Shown here: positions 9,939-17,972 of the stretch, piece after piece
Position numbering within the stretch: position 1 is the stretch's first letter
How the letters are laid out: every line of letters begins with the position of its first letter
Source of the DNA: CAWFFV01 sp963814985
GTDB taxonomy: Bacteria; Chloroflexota; Ktedonobacteria; Ktedonobacterales; Ktedonobacteraceae
Length of the DNA: 64,000 bases
Direction of reading: 5' to 3'
Assembly (NCBI GenBank): GCA_963814985.1
Contig: CAWFFV010000053.1
Location: 62,001-126,000, forward strand
Notes under the pieces: model-generated
The model's database searches: none
Told to the model about the DNA's origin: nothing
Seen by the model: the letters and a program-made list of their open reading frames with translations, nothing else
Position numbers and translations under genes: made by a program

Positions 9939-10952
9939 ATGTACCGTGTAGAAGGCGAAAAAGGCTATCCCTGGATCTCCTTGAGGATTGGTAATACATG
10001 GATGGCGAGCCTCCTGGTGACAATATTGTTAATAGGTTTGAGTACTGCCCTCTATATATGGTATAGTCACATAAGCAACGATGCCAGCCCTGATAGTATC
10101 CTTGGTTACGCTTTTGCATTTCTTGGAACCGGCATGATGATCTTTGCAGCTGTGGGCTACACCAAATTCCGACGTTCGCGCAACCGTGCCGTTGGACAAC
10201 TCAATAGTAAGCTCAAATGGCATGTCTGCATTGGCGTTACGGCCCTCTACATCCTCTTCCTGCACTCGTTTGGCAACTTTAACCCGCGTTCAGGGACCTA
10301 TGCCCTTTATGGGATGATTGCCCTGGTCATTAGTGGTTTTATTGGACGTGCCCTCGACCACTTTATGCCCCGAATGATCACTGAAGAGGTGCGTAAGGCA
10401 TTGACGACAAAGGGAGACGACCGTATCGAGAGTATCTCCCGACGATTACAGTCTGTTATGGGATATAACACTCAGAGCATGCATGGCTTCCGGCCAGGTG
10501 ATGCCAACTCGATGCCGGGTATCCCCTCTACTCCTCCCAATACTCTCAATTCCATGCCGGGCATCCCTTTCAATACATCCAATAATGGCGCAAAGAGCAA
10601 GGCATCACCAGCAAAGATGGGCGCACTGCCAACATCCTGGGATATGGCGTACCTCTCGTTGGAGGAAACTCCACAAGAGATACAGCGCGACTCGGCTCAA
10701 TATCGCTTTGTTCCTGATAGAAAGAGTCCGCTAGAGCGTCCTGGAGCGCTCATTCCAGGGACACAGCAGCATATGAGCGATATAAATAACATACAGCAAG
10801 CAATGGGACGTGAAGCACATTTTCGCTACGTTATTCGTTACTGGCGTATCTTTCACATTTGCCTGTCCTGGCTCACAATCGGTTTAACGCTCTGGCATCT
10901 CGAATATGCCTTAGCACTGTTGATCCCCCTCTTCATACATCTGCCCCACTAG
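9939..10952 (+). CDS. Cytochrome b-like membrane protein with disordered loop
   Basis: This 337-residue protein has two helices near the N-terminus (about 22-45 and 57-77), two around 88-142, and two more at the C-terminus (about 295-335). Histidines lie inside or at the edge of membrane segments: the WHVCIGV and FLHSFG region, RIFHICLSW, and LWHLEYA. That pattern suits a b-type cytochrome binding one or two hemes, as in ferric-reductase-like or NarI-like subunits. Between helices 4 and 5 is a roughly 120-residue hydrophilic loop with two NSMPGIP repeats. An AGGAG site precedes the ATG. Together with the two preceding genes it suggests a membrane NAD(P)H-quinone or NAD(P)H-acceptor reductase; the final acceptor is unknown. 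Confidence 0.72.
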   Translation: MYRVEGEKGYPWISLRIGNTWMASLLVTILLIGLSTALYIWYSHISNDASPDSILGYAFAFLGTGMMIFAAVGYTKFRRSRNRAVGQLNSKLKWHVCIGVTALYILFLHSFGNFNPRSGTYALYGMIALVISGFIGRALDHFMPRMITEEVRKALTTKGDDRIESISRRLQSVMGYNTQSMHGFRPGDANSMPGIPSTPPNTLNSMPGIPFNTSNNGAKSKASPAKMGALPTSWDMAYLSLEETPQEIQRDSAQYRFVPDRKSPLERPGALIPGTQQHMSDINNIQQAMGREAHFRYVIRYWRIFHICLSWLTIGLTLWHLEYALALLIPLFIHLPH

Positions 10953-10964
10953 AAAAGCGTAACC

Positions 10965-11043
10965 GGTTGCATTTTTGTTTTATGGAGGTTGAGGGAGGTT
11001 GCGGCGCAGCCCCCACTAACCTCCATAAAACAAAAATGCAACC
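10965..11043. repeat. Long inverted repeat after the cytochrome gene
   Basis: Perfect 26-bp arms (10965-10990 and 11018-11043) surround a 27-base loop containing GGAGGTTGCGGCGCA, the central word of the interspersed palindrome cores. The conserved family ends are missing, so this is a core-only copy. It could attenuate transcription into the next gene. Confidence 0.75.
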
Positions 11044-11091
11044 TTCCCTCTTCTGGCACGTATTACTGAAACAGGCAGGAGGAACCATCCA

Positions 11092-11442
11092 ATGCAACAG
11101 CAATCTACAAACCCGCTTGCTCACCCGAAACGACTTGATATATTTTTACATGGTATCAAAACATTCAGGTTGCTGGGGTCATTATTAATTGATTCACGTA
11201 TCCACATCATACGCAAACTGCTTTTTATTGGCTCCATCGGTGCATTGCTGATACTACTCTTCTTCCCAGATCTTCTCAGTGAGGCCTTCTTGAGTATCGT
11301 GCTCCCCATAGTAGGGACTGTGCTAGGCGTGCCACTGGATGCCGGCATGGATTGGATTGCCTTCGCTCTACTGCTGGTCAACCTGCTCCGTTATTTCCCT
11401 ACCTGGATAGTGGAGGAACATTATGGCAGGATCTTTGGCTAA
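11092..11442 (+). CDS. Small membrane protein, unknown function
   Basis: A 116-residue protein with an amphipathic N-terminus (about 1-40) and two or three hydrophobic segments (about 42-60, 62-80 and 84-103), ending in a short charged tail (EEHYGRIFG). AGGAGG lies about ten bases before the ATG. It follows the electron-transfer operon on the same strand, separated by the long inverted repeat, and its 3' end meets the helicase gene across a palindrome. I recognise no family. Confidence 0.6.
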   Translation: MQQQSTNPLAHPKRLDIFLHGIKTFRLLGSLLIDSRIHIIRKLLFIGSIGALLILLFFPDLLSEAFLSIVLPIVGTVLGVPLDAGMDWIAFALLLVNLLRYFPTWIVEEHYGRIFG

Positions 11443-11457
11443 GAGATGATAATGTTA

Positions 11458-11521
11458 AAAGTAACTATTCGGGTGTCCTTACCACTGTAGACAGCAGTAA
11501 GGACACCCGAATAGTTACTTT
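11458..11521. repeat. Compact palindrome between convergent genes
   Basis: Perfect 25-bp arms (AAAGTAACTATTCGGG...) with a 14-base loop at 11483-11496. The outer bases are the family word GTAACTATTC, and the right arm overlaps the helicase stop. It is placed as a bidirectional terminator. Confidence 0.8.
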
Positions 11522-13958
11522 ATAACTTCTCCAGCTTTGCGAAATCCATGCTCAGCTGTTTTTTTCCATGCTTTCCCTGGAATTGTACCTCTACGAACTC
11601 GCTTCCTGACACCATCTCGCTCTTGAGAACCAGTCCCTCACCAAACTTATCATGGCGTACTTTATCGCCCGACTTGAACTGCTGCACCCTGGGCTGCGAC
11701 CTTTGTGGGGCAGGCACACTATTCCCCCTGGATACAGATGGCAACGATGGCGGGACTATTGGCGAGGAAGAAGAACCTGTCCGTGGCAGGGGCGCAGACC
11801 ACTGGGAAGGACTGTTACTTTTCGATGGCGTACCTCTACCGTACACTCTACCACTATCCTGAGATGAGTAGGTATCCTGGTTGTAGTCATCGTCCCAGTT
11901 ATTTCGGCGCTTCATTGTGGTTGTTGATTGCTGCCCAGTACTATTGGCATGAGTAGAGCCAGGAGCAGCAATAAGATGCGTTGGAATATCTCCAAGGAAA
12001 CGCGACGGTTCCGTATATTGTGTCTCACCGAAGACCGAGCGACGGCGGGCACGTACCAGATAGAGACGACGCATAGCACGGGTAAAGCCAACATAGGCCA
12101 GACGCCGTTCTTCCTCCAGTTGCTCAGGCTTGCTCACTGAACGCGAATGCGGTAGCGAACCTTCGTCCATACCAACAATAAAGACAATGGGAAACTCCAG
12201 ACCTTTGGCCGCATGCAACGTAATCAGCGTCACAGCATCATTGCGATCATCTCTGAGTAACTTGCCATCCTCACCGCTCTGAATTGTATCGGCACCACCA
12301 ACCAGTGCAACATTTTCCAGAAATAGTTCGAGTGCGGCATCAGTCTCGATTTCTGCATAGTCCTCAGCAACGCGGCGCAACTCCAGGACGTTGGCCCAGC
12401 GATCTAACTCCTCACCTTCAGTAGCACGTAACTCCAGAGCATAGCCGCTACGTTCCGCAATGCGGCTCAGCAGGTCGGGTAATTGCAGTTCTGCAATGGC
12501 TCCCCTGAGATCTGCAAGTAATTGCCCAAACTTTTCCAGAGCTGATTTTGCTGCTTTACCCAGCGTAGGATGCTCACTAATACGTTGAATAGAGCCATAG
12601 AGCGACATACCTTGCAGACTGGCCCACATCTGCAATTCACTCATGGTCTTCGGCCCAATTTTACGGTTAGGTATGTTGATGATGCGTTGCAAGCTCAGGT
12701 TATCATGGGGATTGGCCAGTAAGCGCAGATAGGCCAGCATATCCTTGACTTCTTTGCGATCATAGAACTTGCGGCTCCCTATAACCTTATAGGGAATATT
12801 TAGATGCAAGAACTGCTCTTCCAATGCACGGGATTGGGCATTGGTGCGGTACATTACTGCGACATCACCCAATTGCTTGATCTCACCTTGTTCCAACAAG
12901 CGCTTGATCTGTTGAGCAGTATAGTGTCCTTCCATAGCTTCGTCGTGCGCTACATGTACAACGACCTTCTCACCCGATCCCTGAGCGGTCCACAATTTCT
13001 TATCTTTACGCTGTCGGTTACGTCGTACGACATTTTGCGCTGCATCGAGAATGGTTTGTGTTGAACGGTAGTTCTGGTCAAGGATGATAATTTTTGCCTG
13101 AGGGAAATCGCGTTCAAAACGGAGCACATTTTCAGCACTGGCACCACGCCATGAGTAAATCATCTGATCATCATCACCCACGACACAGACATTGCCCGAA
13201 CCATTATGATCCTCATCGGTCGTTCCGTAGCCCAGCAGACGTATCAATTTGTATTGCGGTAGATTGCAGTCCTGGAACTCATCAACATGGAGATATTGCC
13301 AGCGCCGTTGATAGCGATAGAGTATCTCTGGCTTATAGCGCCACAGATGCTCGGTTAGCATGATCAGATCATCAAAATCGACACCATTATTCGTACGCAA
13401 TAGTTTTTGATACACTTTATAAACGCGGGCTGCTACCTCTTCGCTATATTTTGTTGCCTGCTCAGCCATTTGATCCGGATTAAGCATATCGTTCTTAGCA
13501 CGAGAGATATGAGCCTGCACAGCTGCTGGTCGATACTGCTTTTCATCAATGTTGAGATCTTTAATTGCTTGCTTTACCAGTGTCGTTTGATCATCGGTAT
13601 CAAAAATCACAAAAGACTTGCTGAGTCCCCAAAGAGCAAGGTCGTCTGCCTCTGTACGCAAAACACGAGCACAGATAGCATGAAAAGTGCCAATTGTCAT
13701 CTCTTTGGCTTCATTGACGCCTACAAGATTTTCCAGGCGTTCACGCATCTCCCTGGCTGCCTTGTTTGTAAAAGTGACGCCGAGGATACGCCATGGGGAT
13801 AGGTGTTCGTGCTGAACAAGGTAGGCGATACGGTGGGTGATGACGCGGGTCTTGCCACTCCCCGGCCCTGCCAGAATAAGCACTGGCCCCTGAGTGCTAG
13901 TCACGGCTTCTTGTTGTGGGTCATTCAGCCCTGCTAATAAATCTCTCTGTTCCAGCAT
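11520..13958 (-). CDS. pcrA: ATP-dependent DNA helicase, UvrD/PcrA family
   Basis: This superfamily 1A 3'-5' helicase acts in nucleotide excision repair and replication-fork maintenance. All motifs are present: Walker A AGPGSGKT, VDEFQDCN (motif II), GDDDQMIYSWRGA (motif III), QNYRS (IV), TLHAAKGLEF (V) and YVGFTRAMRRL (VI). The C-terminus has the usual low-complexity linker and the Tudor-like end GDKVRHDKFGEGLVL. Three ATGs sit in a row at 13964, 13961 and 13958; a GGAG site places 13958 at the best spacing. An in-frame extension to 14108 has no homology-like features. The product is about 812 residues. Confidence 0.95.
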   Translation of the reverse strand: MLEQRDLLAGLNDPQQEAVTSTQGPVLILAGPGSGKTRVITHRIAYLVQHEHLSPWRILGVTFTNKAAREMRERLENLVGVNEAKEMTIGTFHAICARVLRTEADDLALWGLSKSFVIFDTDDQTTLVKQAIKDLNIDEKQYRPAAVQAHISRAKNDMLNPDQMAEQATKYSEEVAARVYKVYQKLLRTNNGVDFDDLIMLTEHLWRYKPEILYRYQRRWQYLHVDEFQDCNLPQYKLIRLLGYGTTDEDHNGSGNVCVVGDDDQMIYSWRGASAENVLRFERDFPQAKIIILDQNYRSTQTILDAAQNVVRRNRQRKDKKLWTAQGSGEKVVVHVAHDEAMEGHYTAQQIKRLLEQGEIKQLGDVAVMYRTNAQSRALEEQFLHLNIPYKVIGSRKFYDRKEVKDMLAYLRLLANPHDNLSLQRIINIPNRKIGPKTMSELQMWASLQGMSLYGSIQRISEHPTLGKAAKSALEKFGQLLADLRGAIAELQLPDLLSRIAERSGYALELRATEGEELDRWANVLELRRVAEDYAEIETDAALELFLENVALVGGADTIQSGEDGKLLRDDRNDAVTLITLHAAKGLEFPIVFIVGMDEGSLPHSRSVSKPEQLEEERRLAYVGFTRAMRRLYLVRARRRSVFGETQYTEPSRFLGDIPTHLIAAPGSTHANSTGQQSTTTMKRRNNWDDDYNQDTYSSQDSGRVYGRGTPSKSNSPSQWSAPLPRTGSSSSPIVPPSLPSVSRGNSVPAPQRSQPRVQQFKSGDKVRHDKFGEGLVLKSEMVSGSEFVEVQFQGKHGKKQLSMDFAKLEKL

Positions 13959-14104
13959 CATCATTCTCCAACTGATGAATAAACATCGTCTGTGCCATTT
14001 TGTCATACAAACAATATATGAAATCGTGGCTATTGTACCACACAGAGGGAAAAGGGATGTGACAATAGGCTCAGAGTACTCCTCTGGCTCATATCTCTTC
14101 TTCT

Positions 14105-14421
14105 TCACTGCAACTCCTCAGCACCATAGACGCTTCGCAGGTTCATGGGTCATCCCGAATTTTTCGAACAAAGGTTCTCTCTCTCAAGCGGGATTGTTAA
14201 GGGCTGGCCGCCCTTGACCGGGGTTTGGGGTGTCCCCAAAAAACTTTCTTTTTTTCTCGTGCCGCCGCAGGCGGCGCACAAAAGAGGTAAAAAGAGTTTT
14301 TGGGGACACCCCAAACCCCGGCAGGGATGCTGCGCTCCCTGCACCCTCGCTTTTGCGAATTTTTGAAACAAAAGTTCGGGATGACTCATGAAGAGCGAGC
14401 CACCGCAGGTGGCAAGGGACT
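14105..14421. repeat. Nested palindromes: one repeat family inside another
   Basis: The outer layer is the interspersed family in reverse orientation (its GCTGAGGAATCA/GCGAAGCG end at the left, as complement, and GAGCGAGCCACCGCAGGTGG at 14393-14412). Inside lies GGTCATCCCGAA...TTCGGGATGACTCAT, the outer word of the second family, together with AAGCGGGATTGTTAAGGGC. Inside that is an inverted repeat with arms CCGGGGTTTGGGGTGTCCCC and its complement (about 14218-14237 and 14304-14323), centred on GCCGCCGCAGGCGGC. There is no gene between 13965 and 14519. Confidence 0.75.
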
Positions 14422-14519
14422 TGTAGCATAGTAATACTCAGCCGTACCTGTAAATGTGATACGATTATGGAGAATACTGTTCCATTGTATCGCTTTTCCC
14501 ATCTAAGGAGCTTACTTTG

Positions 14520-15380
14520 ATGAGTTTGACTACAGGCTTAACACTGACACCCGACGCACCTATTGATCTTCATATGCACACAACCAATAGTGATGGACGT
14601 TGGCCTGCTCAGCAACTTATTGATCATCTTGCGACTGAAGGTTTTCATCTGGTAGCTGTGACTGATCATGACTTTGTAGATAAAGTACGTGAGATTCAGG
14701 AATTAGCGGCCCAAAAGCAGCTTCCGGTCCTGGCAGGTGTCGAGATGAGCACAGAATGGAACGGCAGGATGGGACATGTGCTCTGCTATGGCTTTGATCC
14801 AAATCAGAACTATCTACTCCCCCTCACCCGCAAGATTGTACAGCTCCAGCTAGAAAATACGTATGAGGTAAACGCGGAACTACGCCGCCAGGGCTACGAT
14901 TTTCCGCGCCAGGAAGAGATACTCAAAAACAATAACGGCCAGCTCCGTCGTCCTCTGGACAACGCTACCCTCCTACATGAACACGGATATGCCTCCAATC
15001 TACAAGACGCCCTACAGATAATCACAAAAGCTGGTTTTCGCTCGATCAAGGCAGATATGGCGGAGACTGTGGATGCCACTCATCGGAGCGGGGGCGTCAG
15101 TCTGATTGCTCACCCGGGTCGCCGCGAAAGGGGCTTTACCTTCTATGATCCCTCTCTCCTCGACCAGTTACGCACCGATGTTCCTATCGATGGCATCGAA
15201 GTATATCATCCCTCCCACGGCCAGGAAATGATCCTGGCTTACTTAGAGTATGTTAGCAAGCATGATCTCTTAATGAGTACAGGCTCCGACTCACATTGCA
15301 ATCCTTCGCGTATGCCAATCAAGCATCGTGCCGAGATCAGTCGCCGCCTATTGGAACGCGTGGGTATTACGGTGAAGTAA
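14520..15380 (+). CDS. PHP-domain phosphoesterase
   Basis: A 286-residue metal-dependent phosphoesterase of the PHP family, resembling RNase AM/YciV-type nucleases. Metal ligands are visible: DLHMHTTNSDG near residue 18, AVTDHDFVD, AGVEMSTEW, LIAHPGR and TGSDSHCNPS at the C-terminus. The family removes nucleotides from RNA 5' ends or hydrolyses nucleoside 3',5'-bisphosphates; which applies here cannot be told from sequence. TTG at 14517 directly precedes the ATG, and AGGAGC lies upstream. It is intact and of normal length. Confidence 0.88.
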   Translation: MSLTTGLTLTPDAPIDLHMHTTNSDGRWPAQQLIDHLATEGFHLVAVTDHDFVDKVREIQELAAQKQLPVLAGVEMSTEWNGRMGHVLCYGFDPNQNYLLPLTRKIVQLQLENTYEVNAELRRQGYDFPRQEEILKNNNGQLRRPLDNATLLHEHGYASNLQDALQIITKAGFRSIKADMAETVDATHRSGGVSLIAHPGRRERGFTFYDPSLLDQLRTDVPIDGIEVYHPSHGQEMILAYLEYVSKHDLLMSTGSDSHCNPSRMPIKHRAEISRRLLERVGITVK

Positions 15381-15400
15381 AATTTTGAAGGAAAGCAATC

Positions 15401-15919
15401 ATGCAAATCCTGGCCATTTCTGGAAGCCTTCGAGCCAGTTCGACTAAAACTCGTCATGTTCGCGCTATTGCACGACTGGCATCTCCTGACATGGAGATCA
15501 CCCTTTATGAAGGATTGGCTGATCTCCCACATTTCACTCTGATCTCGATGGGACAACCCTCCTGCGTCGGTTCGCTGTCTGCGCAACTTATCCAGGCAGC
15601 GGACGGCGTGCTCATTTGTACACCGGAGTATGCCTTTGGGGTTCCTGAACGCTCAAGAATGCACTCACTGGACCGTGTCCTGGCGAGTTCTGCACAAACC
15701 AGTAGCCACCATCAGCGCATCTCCGCTCTGCCAGGAGGAGACAAGGCCCATGCATCGCTTCTGCTGACAACCGATTAGCAGCCAACGTTCCAGAAGGGGA
15801 AAGCTCAAGTGCCAACGGTCAACAAGAAATTGAATGCCAATGGTGATGTGGTGGACTCCGAGACGACGCAAGCGCTCAGATCAGTTCTCGATGCACTTGC
15901 CCAAACTATTGAGAACTAA
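15401..15919 (+). pseudogene. Decayed NADPH-dependent FMN reductase
   Basis: The first 45 codons read as a good flavodoxin-fold FMN reductase start (MQILAISGSLRASSTKT), and the TPEYAFGVP flavin-binding loop follows. The frame then slips repeatedly: GGDKAHASLLL is recovered, a stop follows at 15776-15778, and a well-conserved C-terminus (VPTVNKKLNANGDVVD... ending QTIEN) continues in another frame to a TAA at 15919. At least two or three indels are needed to rebuild a protein of about 175 residues, so this is a real pseudogene rather than one sequencing error. The gene started 20 bases after the PHP gene and was probably co-transcribed with it. Confidence 0.75.
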
Positions 15920-15924
15920 AAATA

Positions 15925-16045
15925 GCATGTTCTAAGTCACACAGACAAGCATCGGGAAGGCCAGACCCTTTTTCTCGCTTCCTCAGTGCCCGTGGCGCTT
16001 CGTAGGCAGTTTTGTGTGGATTGTATCACCCATGGTGGATTCCGA
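15925..16045. repeat. Left copy of a duplicated intergenic segment
   Basis: The stretch from CTAAGTCACAC through CGCTTCCTC, GCAGTTTTGTGTGGAT and CACCCATGGTGGA is repeated, with substitutions, at about 16760-16862. In this copy the palindrome core is cut off right after its left arm, so it is half an element. Confidence 0.6.
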
Positions 16046-16213
16046 ATACTGATGCTCTGGAAGCTTCTCTCAGCCAGTACATCGCTTATTAGCGCCAAAC
16101 GGCCAAACCGATCAACTGGACTTATACGGTCGAGAGGCTCGAACAGAAACTTGAGACAACAGTATGATCAGTTCGACCTATCTACAAGAAAAGAAGAAGG
16201 ATGTTCGAGAAAA

Positions 16214-16676
16214 ATGAGCCTGATTGTGTATCCGTATAAACGTGACCCTTTCACAGGAAAGATAGAAGACCTGACGGAAAATTCTGCAAAGCGCCGGCTT
16301 TGAGCGATGGCGATGGCAGCTTTGGGGATCAGAGGTTGTCCGCTCCTTGGGGTGTCAATTACTTCCGTCTCTCGAAAAAGAAGATATTTATGCTGAAGGA
16401 GCTGATCTTGATCAACTCGAAGCCGAAGCATCTCTGCTCCTTCAAAATGTCGAGCTTATTGCAGCTCGTACAGGAATTAGCGCCTACCAAGTTCCTACAC
16501 AAGAGGGAGGACCAGCTATCTACATAGGAACCATTAATGAAGACACTGTCGCTTCTCAAGGATTGATCAAACAGGGAGGAGAAACGCTTCTTCGTGCTCG
16601 CCTCAGCAATATTCTTGCGGCTGTTCGGATAGCAAAAGAACAGGGTAAAGGTCGCGGAGGAGTGTACATAGGGTAG
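16214..16676 (+). CDS. Small protein of unknown function (frameshifted near 16276)
   Basis: ATG at 16214 opens MSLIVYPYKRDPFTGK. After the LTE codons the frame runs into a stop at 16300, but shifting by one base near 16276 gives LQSAGFERWRWQLWG and then a continuous frame to 16676 with an acidic middle (KEDIYAEGADLDQLEAEA) and a Gly-rich end (GKGRGGVYIG). Rebuilt, it is about 154 residues, soluble, without cysteines forming a motif. It resembles no family I can name. It lies between two copies of the same intergenic sequence, which suggests it arrived or was duplicated with them. Confidence 0.5.
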
Positions 16677-16755
16677 TACGAAGCACATTGAGAGATCTCT
16701 GAGTGCTTCAAATGGTCTGGCATCAGTGAGAAACTCGGAATGGATTTATGATTGC

Positions 16756-16950
16756 TTGTACTAAGTCACACGACAACCATCAGAAGGTCCGGCCCTCTTT
16801 CCCGCTTCCTCGCCAAAGGGTTGGTAGGGCAGTTTTATGTGGATGGTGTCACCCATGGTGGAGGTTGCGGCGCAACCTCCACCATGGGTGACATCATCAC
16901 ACAAAACGAGAGCTAGTTACCGCAGGTGGCGAGCAGACCTGAGTAGATAC
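16756..16950. repeat. Right copy of the duplicated segment, with palindrome core
   Basis: CTAAGTCACAC... matches 15930 onwards. The core here is complete: 23-bp arms 16846-16868 and 16872-16894 around GGC, with outer bases also pairing. It is followed by ACCGCAGGTGGCGAGC and CTGAGTAG, the family's left end in reverse. The right copy is therefore the intact parent of the half-copy at 15.9 kb. Confidence 0.7.
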
Positions 16951-16952
16951 AT

Positions 16953-17744
16953 TCAGATGCTAATTTTGTCGTTTCCGTTGGACGGCCTGAACTTGGTGCC
17001 CGTATTCACAAAGACGGAGAGTTGATCTTGACTGGGTAGATGAATATGAATAATCATATCTAGCCGGTTATCCCCCGTGACATCGCGAAACTCTACAGTG
17101 ACAGGGGCAAGATCGCCACCATCGCCAGCAATATAAACGGGAGCAACATAACTGACAGATTTCCCCGGATCTCCAGCCATCAATTCTATCACAATAGCCT
17201 GTCGATTGAGGTTGAGAGCAATAAAATGGCTGGGATGAGCAGGACTGTCTCCTCCATGGCCTACGACGGCATCGGTCTGGTAAGTGCGTGGAATGCCATA
17301 ATGCAAGTCATTATAGCGCTGTCCTCCCCAGGCGACCAACCATGCACCCGTGACCCAGAGTACAAGCATTGCCATCATGCCCACACCAAGAGGGAGAAGC
17401 CAATGCGTTTTTGAGTGCAGCACCCCCATTTGCTCAACCTGTTGCGGCATCGGAGCACGTGGTGGGCGTGGCAGATTGCGCGTCATAGCTTGAGGCTGGC
17501 GACGTGGCACCGAAGTGTGAGGTGATTGTGAGCTTGTAATACGTGTTTGTGCGTTCTGTGGGGCGTCTACATGGATAGCTGTGGTATTACGATGGAGAAG
17601 TCCATCGTCATCCTCTTCATACCTGTCTGTATTGGGTGATGGCACCATCTTTGGACCCGTTGTAGTCGTAGGGTACATTAATGGATCAGGATCACCAGCT
17701 TTAATACGCCGCTTTTGCGGGGACTGTTCACCACCATGCGGCAT
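16953..17744 (-). CDS. Membrane-anchored protein with C-terminal beta domain, unknown function
   Basis: 263 residues: a long hydrophilic, Pro/Arg/Gln-rich cytoplasmic part (1-105), one membrane segment (about 112-137, LLPLGVGMMAMLVLWVTGAWLVA), and an external domain of about 125 residues. That domain includes VTVEFRDVTGDNRLDMIIHI, where D-x-T-G-D-N-R-x-D resembles a calcium-binding FG-GAP or dockerin-like loop. The architecture suggests a surface-exposed domain tethered to the membrane. I recognise no named family. It is transcribed away from the kinase gene at 17973 and shares a 228-base promoter region with it. Confidence 0.65.
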   Translation of the reverse strand: MPHGGEQSPQKRRIKAGDPDPLMYPTTTTGPKMVPSPNTDRYEEDDDGLLHRNTTAIHVDAPQNAQTRITSSQSPHTSVPRRQPQAMTRNLPRPPRAPMPQQVEQMGVLHSKTHWLLPLGVGMMAMLVLWVTGAWLVAWGGQRYNDLHYGIPRTYQTDAVVGHGGDSPAHPSHFIALNLNRQAIVIELMAGDPGKSVSYVAPVYIAGDGGDLAPVTVEFRDVTGDNRLDMIIHIHLPSQDQLSVFVNTGTKFRPSNGNDKISI

Positions 17745-17915
17745 AGTTCTCCCTTTCTCTCACTGCAATGCACGTCCTGCAACCCATGCAAGATACGTTG
17801 ACAGTTCGGTATTAAGAACTGTATTGAGAATTATCATACTATCAGATTGCTTCCATGTCAATTAGAACGTGTCGCTCGATATAAATTCGTATTGATTTGT
17901 CTGGTATTTTTTCTC

Positions 17916-17960
17916 CCTGTATGATGAAGACAGAAACATCTGTGACCATCATCATACAGG
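17916..17960 (+). promoter_or_regulatory. Hairpin overlapping the ribosome-binding site of the kinase gene
   Basis: CCTGTATGATG (17916-17926) pairs perfectly with CATCATACAGG (17950-17960), and a smaller ACAG/CTGT pair sits in the loop. The right arm runs into AGGAGAG, the apparent ribosome-binding site for the ATG at 17973, so folding could hide it. It could equally be an operator dyad. No function is known. Confidence 0.45.
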
Positions 17961-17972
17961 AGAGAGAAATGC

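Noticed and set aside
14105..14421. Insertion sequence
   Set aside because: There is no transposase frame inside or beside the nested palindromes, and the whole element is only about 320 bases.
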